Of a stretch of 64,000 bases of DNA, positions 38,174-46,671 are shown one piece after another. The DNA is from Pacificitalea manganoxidans. Lineage in GTDB: Bacteria > Pseudomonadota > Alphaproteobacteria > Rhodobacterales > Rhodobacteraceae. Each line of letters starts with the position of its first letter. Position 1 is the stretch's first letter. Below the pieces are notes generated by a model. It made no database searches, was not told the origin of the DNA, and saw only the letters and a list, made by a program, of their open reading frames with translations. Location of the stretch: assembly GCF_002504165.1 (NCBI RefSeq), contig NZ_CP021404.1, positions 62,001 to 126,000 on the forward strand, given 5' to 3'. Both the position numbers and the translations under genes were made by a program.

Positions 38174-39970
38174 ATGGAGATCCTGAAGACATGGGCGCAA
38201 TCCGCCCCCCGACTTGTCGCCGTGGCCGCGGGCCGCGCCCCTGCCGACACGGTCATCCGCGGCGGCATTTGGGTGAATGTTCAGACCCGCGAGACGCTTG
38301 AAAACCAAGACATCGCCATTGCCGATGGGCGGTTCGCCTATTGCGGGCCGGATGCGTCCCATTGCATCGGCCCGGACACGCAGGTGATCGAGGCGCAGGG
38401 GCGCTACATGATCCCCGGCCTGTGCGACGCGCATATGCATGTCGAAAGCGGGATGCTGACGCCTGCCGAATTTGCGCGCGCGGTGATCCCGCATGGCACC
38501 ACATCGATGTTCACCGATCCGCATGAGATCGCCAATGTTCTTGGCTTACGCGGCGTGCGACTGATGCATGACGAGGCGCTGTTGCAGCCGGTGAACATGT
38601 GGACGCAGATGCCGTCCTGCGCACCGTCGGCGCCGGGATTGGAAACCACAGGCCATGAGATCACCCCCGACGATGTCGCGGAGGCGATGGATTGGCCCGG
38701 CATCATCGGTTTGGGGGAGATGATGAATTTCCCCGGCGTGGTGAATGGCGACGCCAAGATGCTGGCGGAAATCGCGGCCACACAGGCGGCGGGCAAGACG
38801 GTGGGCGGGCATTACGCGAGCCCCGACCTTGGCCCCGCGTTCCACGCCTATGCGGCGGGGGGCCCGGCGGATGACCATGAGGGCACGCAGGAGGCCGACG
38901 CCATCGCCCGCGTGCGCCAAGGCATGCGCGCCATGCTGCGGCTTGGCTCCGCGTGGTATGACGTGGAAAGCCAGATCACGGCGATCACCGAAAAGGGGCT
39001 CGACCCGCGCAATTTCATCCTGTGCACCGATGATTGCCATTCCGGCACGTTGATCCATGACGGGCATATGAACCGCGTTGTGCGGCACGCCATCGATTGC
39101 GGCTGCGATCCGCTGATCGCGTTGCAGATGGCAACGATCAACACCGCCACGCATTTCGGACTGGAGCGGGAGATCGGCTCCATCGCGCCGGGGCGGCGGG
39201 CGGATGTGATCCTGACCTCGGACCTGCGCGCGCTGCCGATCGAGATGGTGATCGCGCGCGGCGTGGTGGTGGCCGAGGGTGGCGAGATCCAGGTGGATTG
39301 CCCGCATTTGGACTGGCCCGACGACGCCCGCGCCACCGTGCATCTGGGCCGTGATCTGACCGCGCAGGATTTCGAAATCGCCGCGCCCGATGGGGCGGAG
39401 AGCGCGCGGGTGAAGGTCATCGGCGTGGTGGAGAACCAAGCGCCGACCCGCGCGCTGTCCGCCGACCTGCCGGTGCGGGAGGGGCTGATCGAGGGGGCGG
39501 GCGACACCTGCCAGATCGCGCTGGTCGAACGGCATCGTGGCACCGGCGGGGTGACCAATGCCTTTGTTTCGGGGTTCGGCTATACCGGGCGGATGGCGCT
39601 GGCCTCGACCGTGGCGCATGACAGCCACCACATGATTGTCGTTGGCACCGACCGGGCGATGATGGCCGCCGCCGCGAACCGGCTGGGCGAGGTGGGCGGC
39701 GGTGTGACGCTGTGGGCCGAGGGCGAGGAACGCGCCTTGGTCGAATTGCCCATCGCCGGGCTGATGTCCGACAGCCCCGCCGCCGAGGTCGCCGCCCGCG
39801 CGCAGGCGCTGGGACAGGCGATGGCCGCGTCCGGCTGCACGCTCAACAACGCCTATATGCAGCATTCGCTGCTCGCGCTCGTGGTGATCCCCGAGCTTCG
39901 TATTTCAGACCTCGGGCTGGTGGATGTCACCCGGTTCGAACTGACCGACCTGATCGAGACCAATTCCTGA
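38174..39970 (+). CDS. ade: Adenine deaminase
   Basis: A 598-residue amidohydrolase-superfamily enzyme that converts adenine to hypoxanthine and ammonia. Key segments are the metal-site CDAHMHVESGMLTPAEFARA (about residue 95), TDPHEIANVLG, the CTDDCHSGTLIHDGH block (about 290) and the C-terminal adenine-deaminase domain with MIVVGTDRAMMAAAANRL. The ATG at 38174 is used though no strong ribosome-binding site precedes it; an upstream in-frame start (38141) is possible. The stop overlaps the AMP nucleosidase start (TGATG). Confidence 0.95.
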   Translation: MEILKTWAQSAPRLVAVAAGRAPADTVIRGGIWVNVQTRETLENQDIAIADGRFAYCGPDASHCIGPDTQVIEAQGRYMIPGLCDAHMHVESGMLTPAEFARAVIPHGTTSMFTDPHEIANVLGLRGVRLMHDEALLQPVNMWTQMPSCAPSAPGLETTGHEITPDDVAEAMDWPGIIGLGEMMNFPGVVNGDAKMLAEIAATQAAGKTVGGHYASPDLGPAFHAYAAGGPADDHEGTQEADAIARVRQGMRAMLRLGSAWYDVESQITAITEKGLDPRNFILCTDDCHSGTLIHDGHMNRVVRHAIDCGCDPLIALQMATINTATHFGLEREIGSIAPGRRADVILTSDLRALPIEMVIARGVVVAEGGEIQVDCPHLDWPDDARATVHLGRDLTAQDFEIAAPDGAESARVKVIGVVENQAPTRALSADLPVREGLIEGAGDTCQIALVERHRGTGGVTNAFVSGFGYTGRMALASTVAHDSHHMIVVGTDRAMMAAAANRLGEVGGGVTLWAEGEERALVELPIAGLMSDSPAAEVAARAQALGQAMAASGCTLNNAYMQHSLLALVVIPELRISDLGLVDVTRFELTDLIETNS

Positions 39971-41454
39971 TGAATACCAGCGACCACATTACCCCGATCC
40001 TTTCGCCGGAAGTGCCCGCGCATGAGCAATTCACCGATCCTGCCGCCGCCGTGGCGCGGCTGATCGAGCTTTACGATCATGCGGTGAATTTCCTGTGCGA
40101 AGGCTTCACCGCCGCCGTGACCGGGCCACAACCGGCGCAGCGGTATCGCGCCTATTACCCGGAAATCCGGTTCACCACGACCAGCTTTGCCAAGGCCGAC
40201 AGCCGTCTGGCCTTTGGCCATGTGGCGGTGCCGGGCACCTATTCCACCACCGTCACCCGGCCGCGCCTGTTCGAGAATTACCTGACCCAGCAGATCGGCC
40301 TGCTGATGAAGAACCACGGGCTGCCGGTGATGATCGGCGCGTCTTCGACGCCGATGCCGGTGCATTTTGCCGTGGCCAATGACAGCGGCGTCACCGTCCC
40401 GCAGGAAGGCACGCTGACCTATCAGCTGCGCGACGTGTTCGACGTGCCCGATCTGGCGATCACCAATGACGCGATCGTCAATGATTTTGGCTATCTGCAT
40501 GATGACGGGTCGGGGCCGCTGGCGCCGTTTACCGCGCAGCGGATCGATTATTCTCTGGCACGGCTAAGCCACTATACCGCCACCGATCCAAGCCATTTCC
40601 AGAACCACGTGCTGTTCACCAACTACCAGTTCTATGTCGAGGAATTCGAGGTCTACGCGCGGCAGATGCTGGCCGATCCCGACAGCGGCTACACCGCGTT
40701 TGTCGGTCCCGGCAATGTCGAGATCACCGATGCCGACACGCCCATGCCCACACCGGCAAAGCTGCCGCAAATGCCGACCTACCACCTGAAGCACAAAGAT
40801 TCCGGCGGCATCACGCTGGTCAATATCGGGGTGGGTCCGTCGAATGCGAAGACCGCGACCGACCACATCGCCGTGCTGCGCCCACATGCGTGGCTGATGG
40901 TCGGCCACTGCGCCGGGCTGCGCAATTCGCAAAGCCTTGGGGATTTTGTGCTGGCCCATGCCTATCTGCGCGAAGATCACGTTCTGGATGACGACCTGCC
41001 GGTCTGGACCCCGATCCCGGCGCTGGCGGAAATCCAGATCGCGTTGGAGGACGCGGTGGAGCAGATCACCAAGCTGGAAGGCTATGAGCTAAAGCGGATC
41101 ATGCGCACCGGCACCGTCGCCACCATCGACAACCGCAACTGGGAGTTGCGCGACCAGTCCGGCCCGGTCAAACGGCTGAGCCAGTCGCGCGCCGTGGCAC
41201 TGGATATGGAAAGCGCGACGATCGCGGCCAATGGCTTCCGCTTCCGCGTGCCGTATGGGACGTTGCTCTGTGTGTCCGACAAGCCGCTGCATGGGGAGCT
41301 GAAGCTGCCCGGCATGGCGTCGGAATTCTACAAAACGCAGGTGGCGCGGCATCTGTTGATCGGGGTGCGCGCGATGGAGCTTTTGCGGGGGATGCCGCTG
41401 GAACGGCTGCATTCGCGCAAGCTGCGCAGCTTCGAGGAAACCGCGTTCCTTTAA
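39970..41454 (+). CDS. amn: AMP nucleosidase
   Basis: A 494-residue enzyme hydrolysing AMP to adenine and ribose 5-phosphate. It has the AMN N-terminal domain (FTTTSFAKADSRLAFGHVAV) and a C-terminal phosphorylase-like domain (GGITLVNIGVGPSNAKTATD, LMVGHCAGLRNSQSLGD, ALDMESATIAANGFRFRVPY with the catalytic acidic residue). The ATG sits in a TGATG overlap with ade, so the two enzymes are made together and act in sequence: AMP to adenine to hypoxanthine. Its stop overlaps the convergent cca stop (TTAA). Confidence 0.96.
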   Translation: MNTSDHITPILSPEVPAHEQFTDPAAAVARLIELYDHAVNFLCEGFTAAVTGPQPAQRYRAYYPEIRFTTTSFAKADSRLAFGHVAVPGTYSTTVTRPRLFENYLTQQIGLLMKNHGLPVMIGASSTPMPVHFAVANDSGVTVPQEGTLTYQLRDVFDVPDLAITNDAIVNDFGYLHDDGSGPLAPFTAQRIDYSLARLSHYTATDPSHFQNHVLFTNYQFYVEEFEVYARQMLADPDSGYTAFVGPGNVEITDADTPMPTPAKLPQMPTYHLKHKDSGGITLVNIGVGPSNAKTATDHIAVLRPHAWLMVGHCAGLRNSQSLGDFVLAHAYLREDHVLDDDLPVWTPIPALAEIQIALEDAVEQITKLEGYELKRIMRTGTVATIDNRNWELRDQSGPVKRLSQSRAVALDMESATIAANGFRFRVPYGTLLCVSDKPLHGELKLPGMASEFYKTQVARHLLIGVRAMELLRGMPLERLHSRKLRSFEETAFL

Positions 41455-42626
41455 TCTGCATCGCCCTCGGGCGGCAGCGCCAGCAGCGCCGCCCGGTCGG
41501 GGTGCAGATCCGCGCGTAGCCACGCGACGCGCAGGGTTTTCAGCCGCGCGCCCAGCGCGCGCCCGGTTTCAGGCAGGTCGGCGGCAGTGATGGGAAACTC
41601 CGCCGCCGCACCGCGCGCGACATCCGCCGCGAAGGGCGCGACGGGCTGTTCCAGCAGCGCCCCGCGCAGGGTCAACGCATGCCCCGCATCTTCCGCGCCC
41701 AGCAGATAGCCCAGCGCCGCCGGGCCATGGGTGCCGGTGGCCGCATCGCGCAGTGCGGTGAGCCGTTTGGCCTGCGCCCGCGACAGGCGCAGGCGTTGGG
41801 CGGCGTCGTCCCCGCTTAAACCCGCCAGCCGCGCGATAGGATCGGCGGGCAGGTGATGTTCAGCCTCCAGATGCACCAATGGTGCCAGCGCGCGCGGATC
41901 GGCACCGGGCAGGATCACCCGCAGCACCCCGGCCTGCGCCATCGCCGCCACGGCGGGGGCGGGATCGGGGGCTGACAACAATTTGCGCAATTCCGCGCCG
42001 ATGCGTTCCGCCGATATACGCGCGAGCCCCTCCGCCCCGGCGGCACAGGCAGCGAGGCCCTCGGCATCCATCCCGCGCGCCGGATCGCCATACCACGCGG
42101 TAAACCGGAAGAAGCGCAGGATCCGCAGGTAGTCTTCTGCCACGCGGGCGGCAGGGTCGCCGACGAACCGCACCCGCCGGGCCAGCAGATCCGGCAACCC
42201 GCCCAGCGGGTCATGCACCTGCCCGCGCGCATCGGCATAAAGCGCGTTCATCGTGAAATCACGGCGCGCGGCGTCTTCGGCCACATCGTTCGAAAAGGCG
42301 ACGGTGGCATGGCGGCCATCGGTTTCGACATCTCGACGGAACGTCGTGATTTCGACCGACTCGCCCGCTGCCAGAACGGTGACCGTGCCGTGGTCTATCC
42401 CGGTGGGGATCGCGCGCAGGCCCGCCGCCTGCGCCAGCGCGATCACCCGCTCCGGCGTGGCGTCGGTGGCCAGATCGAGATCCGACACCGGCGCGCCGAT
42501 CAGCGCGTTGCGCACGCAGCCGCCCACGAACAGCGCGCTGTGGCCCGCCTCCTCCAGCATGGCGCATACCCGCTGCGCGGGGGCCGCGCGCAGCCAGCGC
42601 GCCGAAATCCGCCCCACGCCCGTCAT
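41451..42626 (-). CDS. cca: CCA tRNA nucleotidyltransferase
   Basis: A 391-residue class II polymerase-beta-type nucleotidyltransferase that adds or repairs the tRNA 3' CCA end. Motifs: FVGGCVRNALIG (A), SDLDLATDATPE with catalytic carboxylates, RRDFTMNALY (B/C region) and EDYLRILRFFRF (D). No C-terminal HD domain is present. The ATG overlaps the CoA-pyrophosphatase stop (ATGA), giving a three-gene operon with hslO. The tRNA-Val in this window encodes its own CCA, so the role there would be repair. Confidence 0.95.
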   Translation of the reverse strand: MTGVGRISARWLRAAPAQRVCAMLEEAGHSALFVGGCVRNALIGAPVSDLDLATDATPERVIALAQAAGLRAIPTGIDHGTVTVLAAGESVEITTFRRDVETDGRHATVAFSNDVAEDAARRDFTMNALYADARGQVHDPLGGLPDLLARRVRFVGDPAARVAEDYLRILRFFRFTAWYGDPARGMDAEGLAACAAGAEGLARISAERIGAELRKLLSAPDPAPAVAAMAQAGVLRVILPGADPRALAPLVHLEAEHHLPADPIARLAGLSGDDAAQRLRLSRAQAKRLTALRDAATGTHGPAALGYLLGAEDAGHALTLRGALLEQPVAPFAADVARGAAAEFPITAADLPETGRALGARLKTLRVAWLRADLHPDRAALLALPPEGDAD

Positions 42627-43228
42627 GCGCCCATCCGATCAGCGAGAGCCCGCAGCATCCGCGCGGTCGCGCCCCAAACGTAATAGGGCCCCCACGGGAC
42701 GGTGTAATAGGCCCGCCAATCCCCGCGCCAGCGACGCCGTTCAATGCGGTAGCTGTCAGGGTCGAGCAGATGGGCCAGCGGCACGGTAAACACCTCCGCC
42801 ACCTCGCCCAGCTCGGGACGCGGGGCAAAGGCCCCAGCCACCAGCCCGATCACCGGCGTCACGGTAAACCCGGTGACGGTTTCATGCGGCGGCAAGGTCC
42901 CCAGCAGATCGACGCGGGCGCGCGGCAGACCGATTTCCTCTTCGGCCTCGCGCAGCGCGGCGTCGGTCACGTCACGGTCCACCTGAGGCTCCAGCTTCCC
43001 ACCGGGGAAAGCCACCTGACCGGGATGATGTTTCAAACGGGGGGAGCGTTTGGTCAGCCAAACATGGGGCTGCGGTGCATCGGAGATCGCGATCAGCACG
43101 CCCGCATGGCGCAGCTTGCGTCCCTCCGACAGGACCGTGTCAGGGTTCAGATCATAGTCCGAACTGGGCCGGCCGGGCGCATCGATCGCCCGGCACAGCC
43201 TGTCTTTCAGATCAGGATTGACCGTCAT
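42623..43228 (-). CDS. CoA pyrophosphatase, Nudix hydrolase
   Basis: A 201-residue Nudix enzyme of the CoA-hydrolysing group. The CoAse signature LTKRSPRLKHHPGQVAFPGG runs directly into the Nudix box (GGKLEP then REAEEEIGL, about residues 70-100). Such enzymes cleave CoA or acyl-CoA to phosphopantetheine and 3',5'-ADP. Start choice is uncertain: 43228 is used (17-base overlap with hslO), but ATGs at 43237 and 43243 are in frame. It is coupled downstream to cca. Confidence 0.93.
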   Translation of the reverse strand: MTVNPDLKDRLCRAIDAPGRPSSDYDLNPDTVLSEGRKLRHAGVLIAISDAPQPHVWLTKRSPRLKHHPGQVAFPGGKLEPQVDRDVTDAALREAEEEIGLPRARVDLLGTLPPHETVTGFTVTPVIGLVAGAFAPRPELGEVAEVFTVPLAHLLDPDSYRIERRRWRGDWRAYYTVPWGPYYVWGATARMLRALADRMGA

Positions 43229-44240
43229 CGGAGGCATCACCATCCGCGCCGTCATCCACCGGCTTCTCGGCCTCGAACCCCAGCGTCTTGGGGTCAAATT
43301 CGTAATGCGCACCGCAGAACTGGCAATCCGCCGTCACGATGCCTTCGTCCGTGGTCATCGTGCGGATGTCCTTGGCCGAATAGATCGACAGCGACTGCCG
43401 CACCCGATCCGCCGAACAGGTGCAGCCGAATTTCACCGGCTGTGCATCGTAGACGCGCGGGGCTTCTTCGTGGAACAGACGCACCAGCAGATCCGTCGGC
43501 TGCACATAGGGGCCGATCAGTTCGAGATCATCGACAGTGTCGAGCAGGATATTGGCGCGCGCCCAGTTTTCGCCCTCGTCGCCTTCCAGCATATCCTCCG
43601 GCTGCAACAGACCTTCGTCACCCGTGGCTTCGGCCTGCGCCATCAGAGGGCTGGCCTTGGGCATGGTCTGAAGCATCACGCCGCCCGCGCGCCAGCGCTC
43701 CGGCTCACCGGGGCTTTGGCTGCGGCCATGGCTGATGGCGAACCGCGTCGGCAACTGTTCGGACTGCGCGAAATAGGTTTCCGCACAGGCCGCGAGAGAC
43801 CCGCCTGCGATGGGGGTGATGCCCTGATAGGGCTGCATGCCTTTGCCCTGATCAATGAGGATCGCGAAATACCCGCGCCCGATCAAATCGAACGGCGCGC
43901 CGGACAGGTCCGCTTCCTTGTCATAGCTGGCATAGGCGCGCACGCGGGCGGGCTCGCCTTCGTCGGTGGGGCCGTAGTAATCCGTCGCGATCAAGCGGGC
44001 CGGCCCGTCGCCGCGCACCTGCAACGACAGCTTCCAGCGCAGCTTGATCGTCTGGCCGATCAGCGCGGTCAGCACCGCCATTTCGGAGACAAGCTCCTCG
44101 ATCGCGGGGGGATAATCATGTTGCGCCAGCACCTGATCGAGCACACCGTCAAGCCGTGCGACACGACCCCGGATGTCCGAGCGGTCAAGCTGAAAGGGCA
44201 GGACGGTGTCGTCCCAAGCGATTTTCGATCCGATAGTCAT
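43212..44240 (-). CDS. hslO: Redox-regulated chaperone Hsp33
   Basis: A 342-residue holdase chaperone activated by oxidation. The C-terminal zinc-binding redox switch has cysteines in KFGCTCSADR (CxC) and ADCQFCGAHYEF (CxxC), which bind zinc when reduced and form disulfides under oxidative stress. The N-terminal domain includes LIATDYYGPTDEGEPARVRA. An acidic C-terminal tail of about 20 residues extends past the core. AAGGA lies before the ATG at 44240. It leads the hslO-Nudix-cca operon. Confidence 0.96.
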   Translation of the reverse strand: MTIGSKIAWDDTVLPFQLDRSDIRGRVARLDGVLDQVLAQHDYPPAIEELVSEMAVLTALIGQTIKLRWKLSLQVRGDGPARLIATDYYGPTDEGEPARVRAYASYDKEADLSGAPFDLIGRGYFAILIDQGKGMQPYQGITPIAGGSLAACAETYFAQSEQLPTRFAISHGRSQSPGEPERWRAGGVMLQTMPKASPLMAQAEATGDEGLLQPEDMLEGDEGENWARANILLDTVDDLELIGPYVQPTDLLVRLFHEEAPRVYDAQPVKFGCTCSADRVRQSLSIYSAKDIRTMTTDEGIVTADCQFCGAHYEFDPKTLGFEAEKPVDDGADGDASDDGQS

Positions 44241-44306
44241 GGGGTTTCCTTGCGTGCCGAGGCTTGGCATATCGCAGGGATATATGAAGGGCAAAGGGGG
44301 ATTTCC

Positions 44307-44747
44307 ATGCTACGGCGCTACGGCGATCCGGTTCGACCGGGTCAACGCTACACCTTCCGTCCCGGCATCTATGCCCTGATCCATCGCGGTGACGAGGTGT
44401 TGCTGACCTTTCAGGCGCAGCCGCGCGCGGAATTCCAGTTCCCCGGCGGCGGCATCGACCCCGGCGAACATGTCCGCCCCGCCCTGCACCGCGAAGTGCT
44501 GGAAGAAACCGGCTGGCGCATCGCCCCCGAACGCAGATTGGGCGCGTTCCGGCGCTTTACCTACATGCCCGATTACGGGATCTGGGCCGAAAAGATCTGT
44601 CACATCTGGCTGGCGCGCGCGATCCGTCCGCTGCACCCGCCGACGGAGCCCGATCACACAGCGGTCTGGCTTCCGGCGCGGGAGGCGCTTTCGCTGCTCG
44701 ATAACGCGGGAGAAGCGGCATTTCTGGCGGCGTGGCTGTCGCGCTAA
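44307..44747 (+). CDS. Nudix hydrolase
   Basis: A 146-residue single-domain Nudix protein. The Nudix box is FPGGGIDPGEHVRPALHREV continuing into LEETGW (about residues 48-73), with the catalytic REVLEETG. Substrate class (nucleoside diphosphate derivative) cannot be determined. It is divergent from hslO with 66 bases between starts, and its stop overlaps the stop of the REC-PP2C gene by four bases. AAAGGGGGA precedes the ATG. Confidence 0.9.
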   Translation: MLRRYGDPVRPGQRYTFRPGIYALIHRGDEVLLTFQAQPRAEFQFPGGGIDPGEHVRPALHREVLEETGWRIAPERRLGAFRRFTYMPDYGIWAEKICHIWLARAIRPLHPPTEPDHTAVWLPAREALSLLDNAGEAAFLAAWLSR

Positions 44748-46018
44748 GCCTTCGGTCCCCCGTCATATTCCAGCAGAACGGCGGAGATATCATCCGGAAA
44801 CTCCGCCCCGCCCGCATGGCGCGTCAGATCAGCGGTCAGCGCCTCCAAGAAGCGTGGCCCCCGTTCCGCATGGTTGCGGCGCATCAGCCCCATAAGCCCG
44901 GATTCGTCCAGCAGCCTGTCGTGATGGTCCGGGCATTCCGTCACCCCGTCGGAGGTCAGCAGCAAACGGTCGCCGGGGGCCAGCGTGGCTTCGAACCCGT
45001 CATACTGCGCATCCGCCAGCAGCCCGACGGGCAAACCACCCTTGCCGATCCGGTCCAGCCTGCCGTCCTGCCGCTGTATTAGGGGATGCGGATGCCCGGC
45101 CTGCACCCCCCGCAGCCGCCCGGTGGCCAGATCGGCCTCGACATAGAGCAGCGTGCAGTAATGTTCGGTTTCAACCTCCCGCAGCAGGAGGGCGTTCAGG
45201 CGGGCTGCGACCTCCGCCGGGGGGAAGCCTTCGGGCGCCGGCGTGTCGGTCCGCAGGGCGATATTGCCCTCCACCGCGCTGCCGGAGAAATGCGCAGCGA
45301 TCCGGGCCGTCATTAGCGCCGAGGTCACGCCATGCCCCGACACATCAATCGCAAATAGCCCGATGAGATCGTCACGGATCGGGAAGAACCCCACCAGATC
45401 GCCGCCGATATGCCCCGCCGGACGCAGCAGTAGCGACACCTGCCCTCGTGCGAAGCGGCGAAACGGCTCCTTCAGCAGGCTTTGCTGAAGTTTGCGCGCC
45501 TCCTGCAAATCCCGTTCCAGCGCGTCATAAAGAAGGCTGATCCGATCGAGCGTATTGCCGATCAGTTCATTCTTGACGATCAGTTCGCGTTCCATCCGCA
45601 GGATGCGTTCACCCGCGTTCAGCCGCGCGCGCAGTTCCGGCAGGTTCACCGGCTTGGTCAGAAAATCATCGGCCCCGGCATCGAGCCCCTGCGCCACCTC
45701 CCCCGCGCCGCGCTTGGAGGTCAGAAGGATGAAATACCCGTAGCTGTCCCGCGACATCTGTCTGAACCGGCGGCAGAATTCCGGGCCGCTCATGCCCGGC
45801 ATGATCCAGTCCGATATGACCAGGTCCGGCGGATCACGGCCACACACGGCCAGCGCCTCGGCCGCGGAACGGGCCTGCTGCACGCGGTAGCCCCAGCGTT
45901 CGAGGGCCGTCGACAGAATGCGCAATTGCAGCAGGCTGTCATCGACCACCAGAACGCGCGGCGCGGCACGGTCCGCCGGGGCGGCGCGGGGAGGATCGGT
46001 GAGGGTCGGCTGGGTCAA
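44744..46018 (-). CDS. Response regulator with PP2C/RsbU-type phosphatase output
   Basis: A protein of about 424 residues. An N-terminal receiver domain (VLVVDDSLLQLRILSTALER, phospho-acceptor Asp in VISDWIMPGMSG, and LTSKRGAGEVAQGL with the conserved lysine in LTKPVN) is followed by a helical linker (DLQEARKLQQSLLKE) and a SpoIIE/RsbU phosphatase domain (GGDLVGFFPI, AIDVSGHGVTSALMT, LTSDGVTECPD). Such proteins dephosphorylate anti-sigma-factor antagonists in partner-switching stress responses. The start is uncertain: a TTG at 46018 with GAGG five bases before it is chosen; GTG 46024 and ATG 46111 or 46135 are in frame. It is divergent from an Hpt gene. Confidence 0.88.
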   Translation of the reverse strand: MTQPTLTDPPRAAPADRAAPRVLVVDDSLLQLRILSTALERWGYRVQQARSAAEALAVCGRDPPDLVISDWIMPGMSGPEFCRRFRQMSRDSYGYFILLTSKRGAGEVAQGLDAGADDFLTKPVNLPELRARLNAGERILRMERELIVKNELIGNTLDRISLLYDALERDLQEARKLQQSLLKEPFRRFARGQVSLLLRPAGHIGGDLVGFFPIRDDLIGLFAIDVSGHGVTSALMTARIAAHFSGSAVEGNIALRTDTPAPEGFPPAEVAARLNALLLREVETEHYCTLLYVEADLATGRLRGVQAGHPHPLIQRQDGRLDRIGKGGLPVGLLADAQYDGFEATLAPGDRLLLTSDGVTECPDHHDRLLDESGLMGLMRRNHAERGPRFLEALTADLTRHAGGAEFPDDISAVLLEYDGGPKA

Positions 46019-46205
46019 GGGCACCTCGGCGGACGAAACGCTACCGGGGTGGTGTGGCACGAAGGAGTTTAAAACCGGGTGAACGCGGCCCCTTAAAATT
46101 TCGCGCCTCCCCATGCAATCCAAGGTTGCTGTCAATCTGCTGTTAATACCGCGCGATATAGTTTGGTTCGCAACCTAAAGCGCCACTATGGGACAGGAGA
46201 CGGGC

Positions 46206-46637
46206 ATGAAGGACTTGATCGGCGGCAGCACCCTGGGCGCAACGGGTATCGAGGCGATGGACGGCATGACCCCCGCCAATCTGCCCTGCGCGGAGACCGC
46301 ACCGGATGACAGCATCAGCCGCGACAGGCTGCGACAGCTGGCCAATGAAATAGGGCCTCGCGACTTTGCCGAAACGGCCGATCTGTTTTTGATGGAGGTC
46401 GAGGTCGCGCTTGACGCGCTGAGCACGGTCACGGCCCCCAATCTCTTGATCGATGAGCTGCATTTCCTGAAAGGTTGCGCGCTGAACCTTGGCATGACCG
46501 GCATGGCGGCGACCTGCCGCGAAACCATCGCCGCCGTGCGCATGGGTGATCGGCTGGACCTGCCGCGGATCAAAGCCTGCTACCGGGCCAGCAGATCCCG
46601 GTTTCTGGCAGAAACCTGCGAAGACTTCGCTGCCTGA
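46206..46637 (+). CDS. Histidine phosphotransfer (Hpt) domain protein
   Basis: A 143-residue protein whose second half is an Hpt four-helix bundle; the phosphorylatable histidine lies in the motif HFLKGCALNLG (about residue 87). It has no kinase domain and would relay phosphate between a hybrid kinase and a receiver. The divergent REC-PP2C gene is the natural partner. AGGAG lies six bases before ATG 46206, which is preferred to 46188. Confidence 0.87.
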   Translation: MKDLIGGSTLGATGIEAMDGMTPANLPCAETAPDDSISRDRLRQLANEIGPRDFAETADLFLMEVEVALDALSTVTAPNLLIDELHFLKGCALNLGMTGMAATCRETIAAVRMGDRLDLPRIKACYRASRSRFLAETCEDFAA

Positions 46638-46671
46638 GGGACTGCCCCCGGCGGCGGCGTGACCTGCGCGG

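Noticed and set aside
46061-46150. CtrA-like TTAA words near the REC-PP2C/Hpt promoter
   Set aside because: TTAA occurs more than once but never at seven-base spacing, so the consensus is not met.
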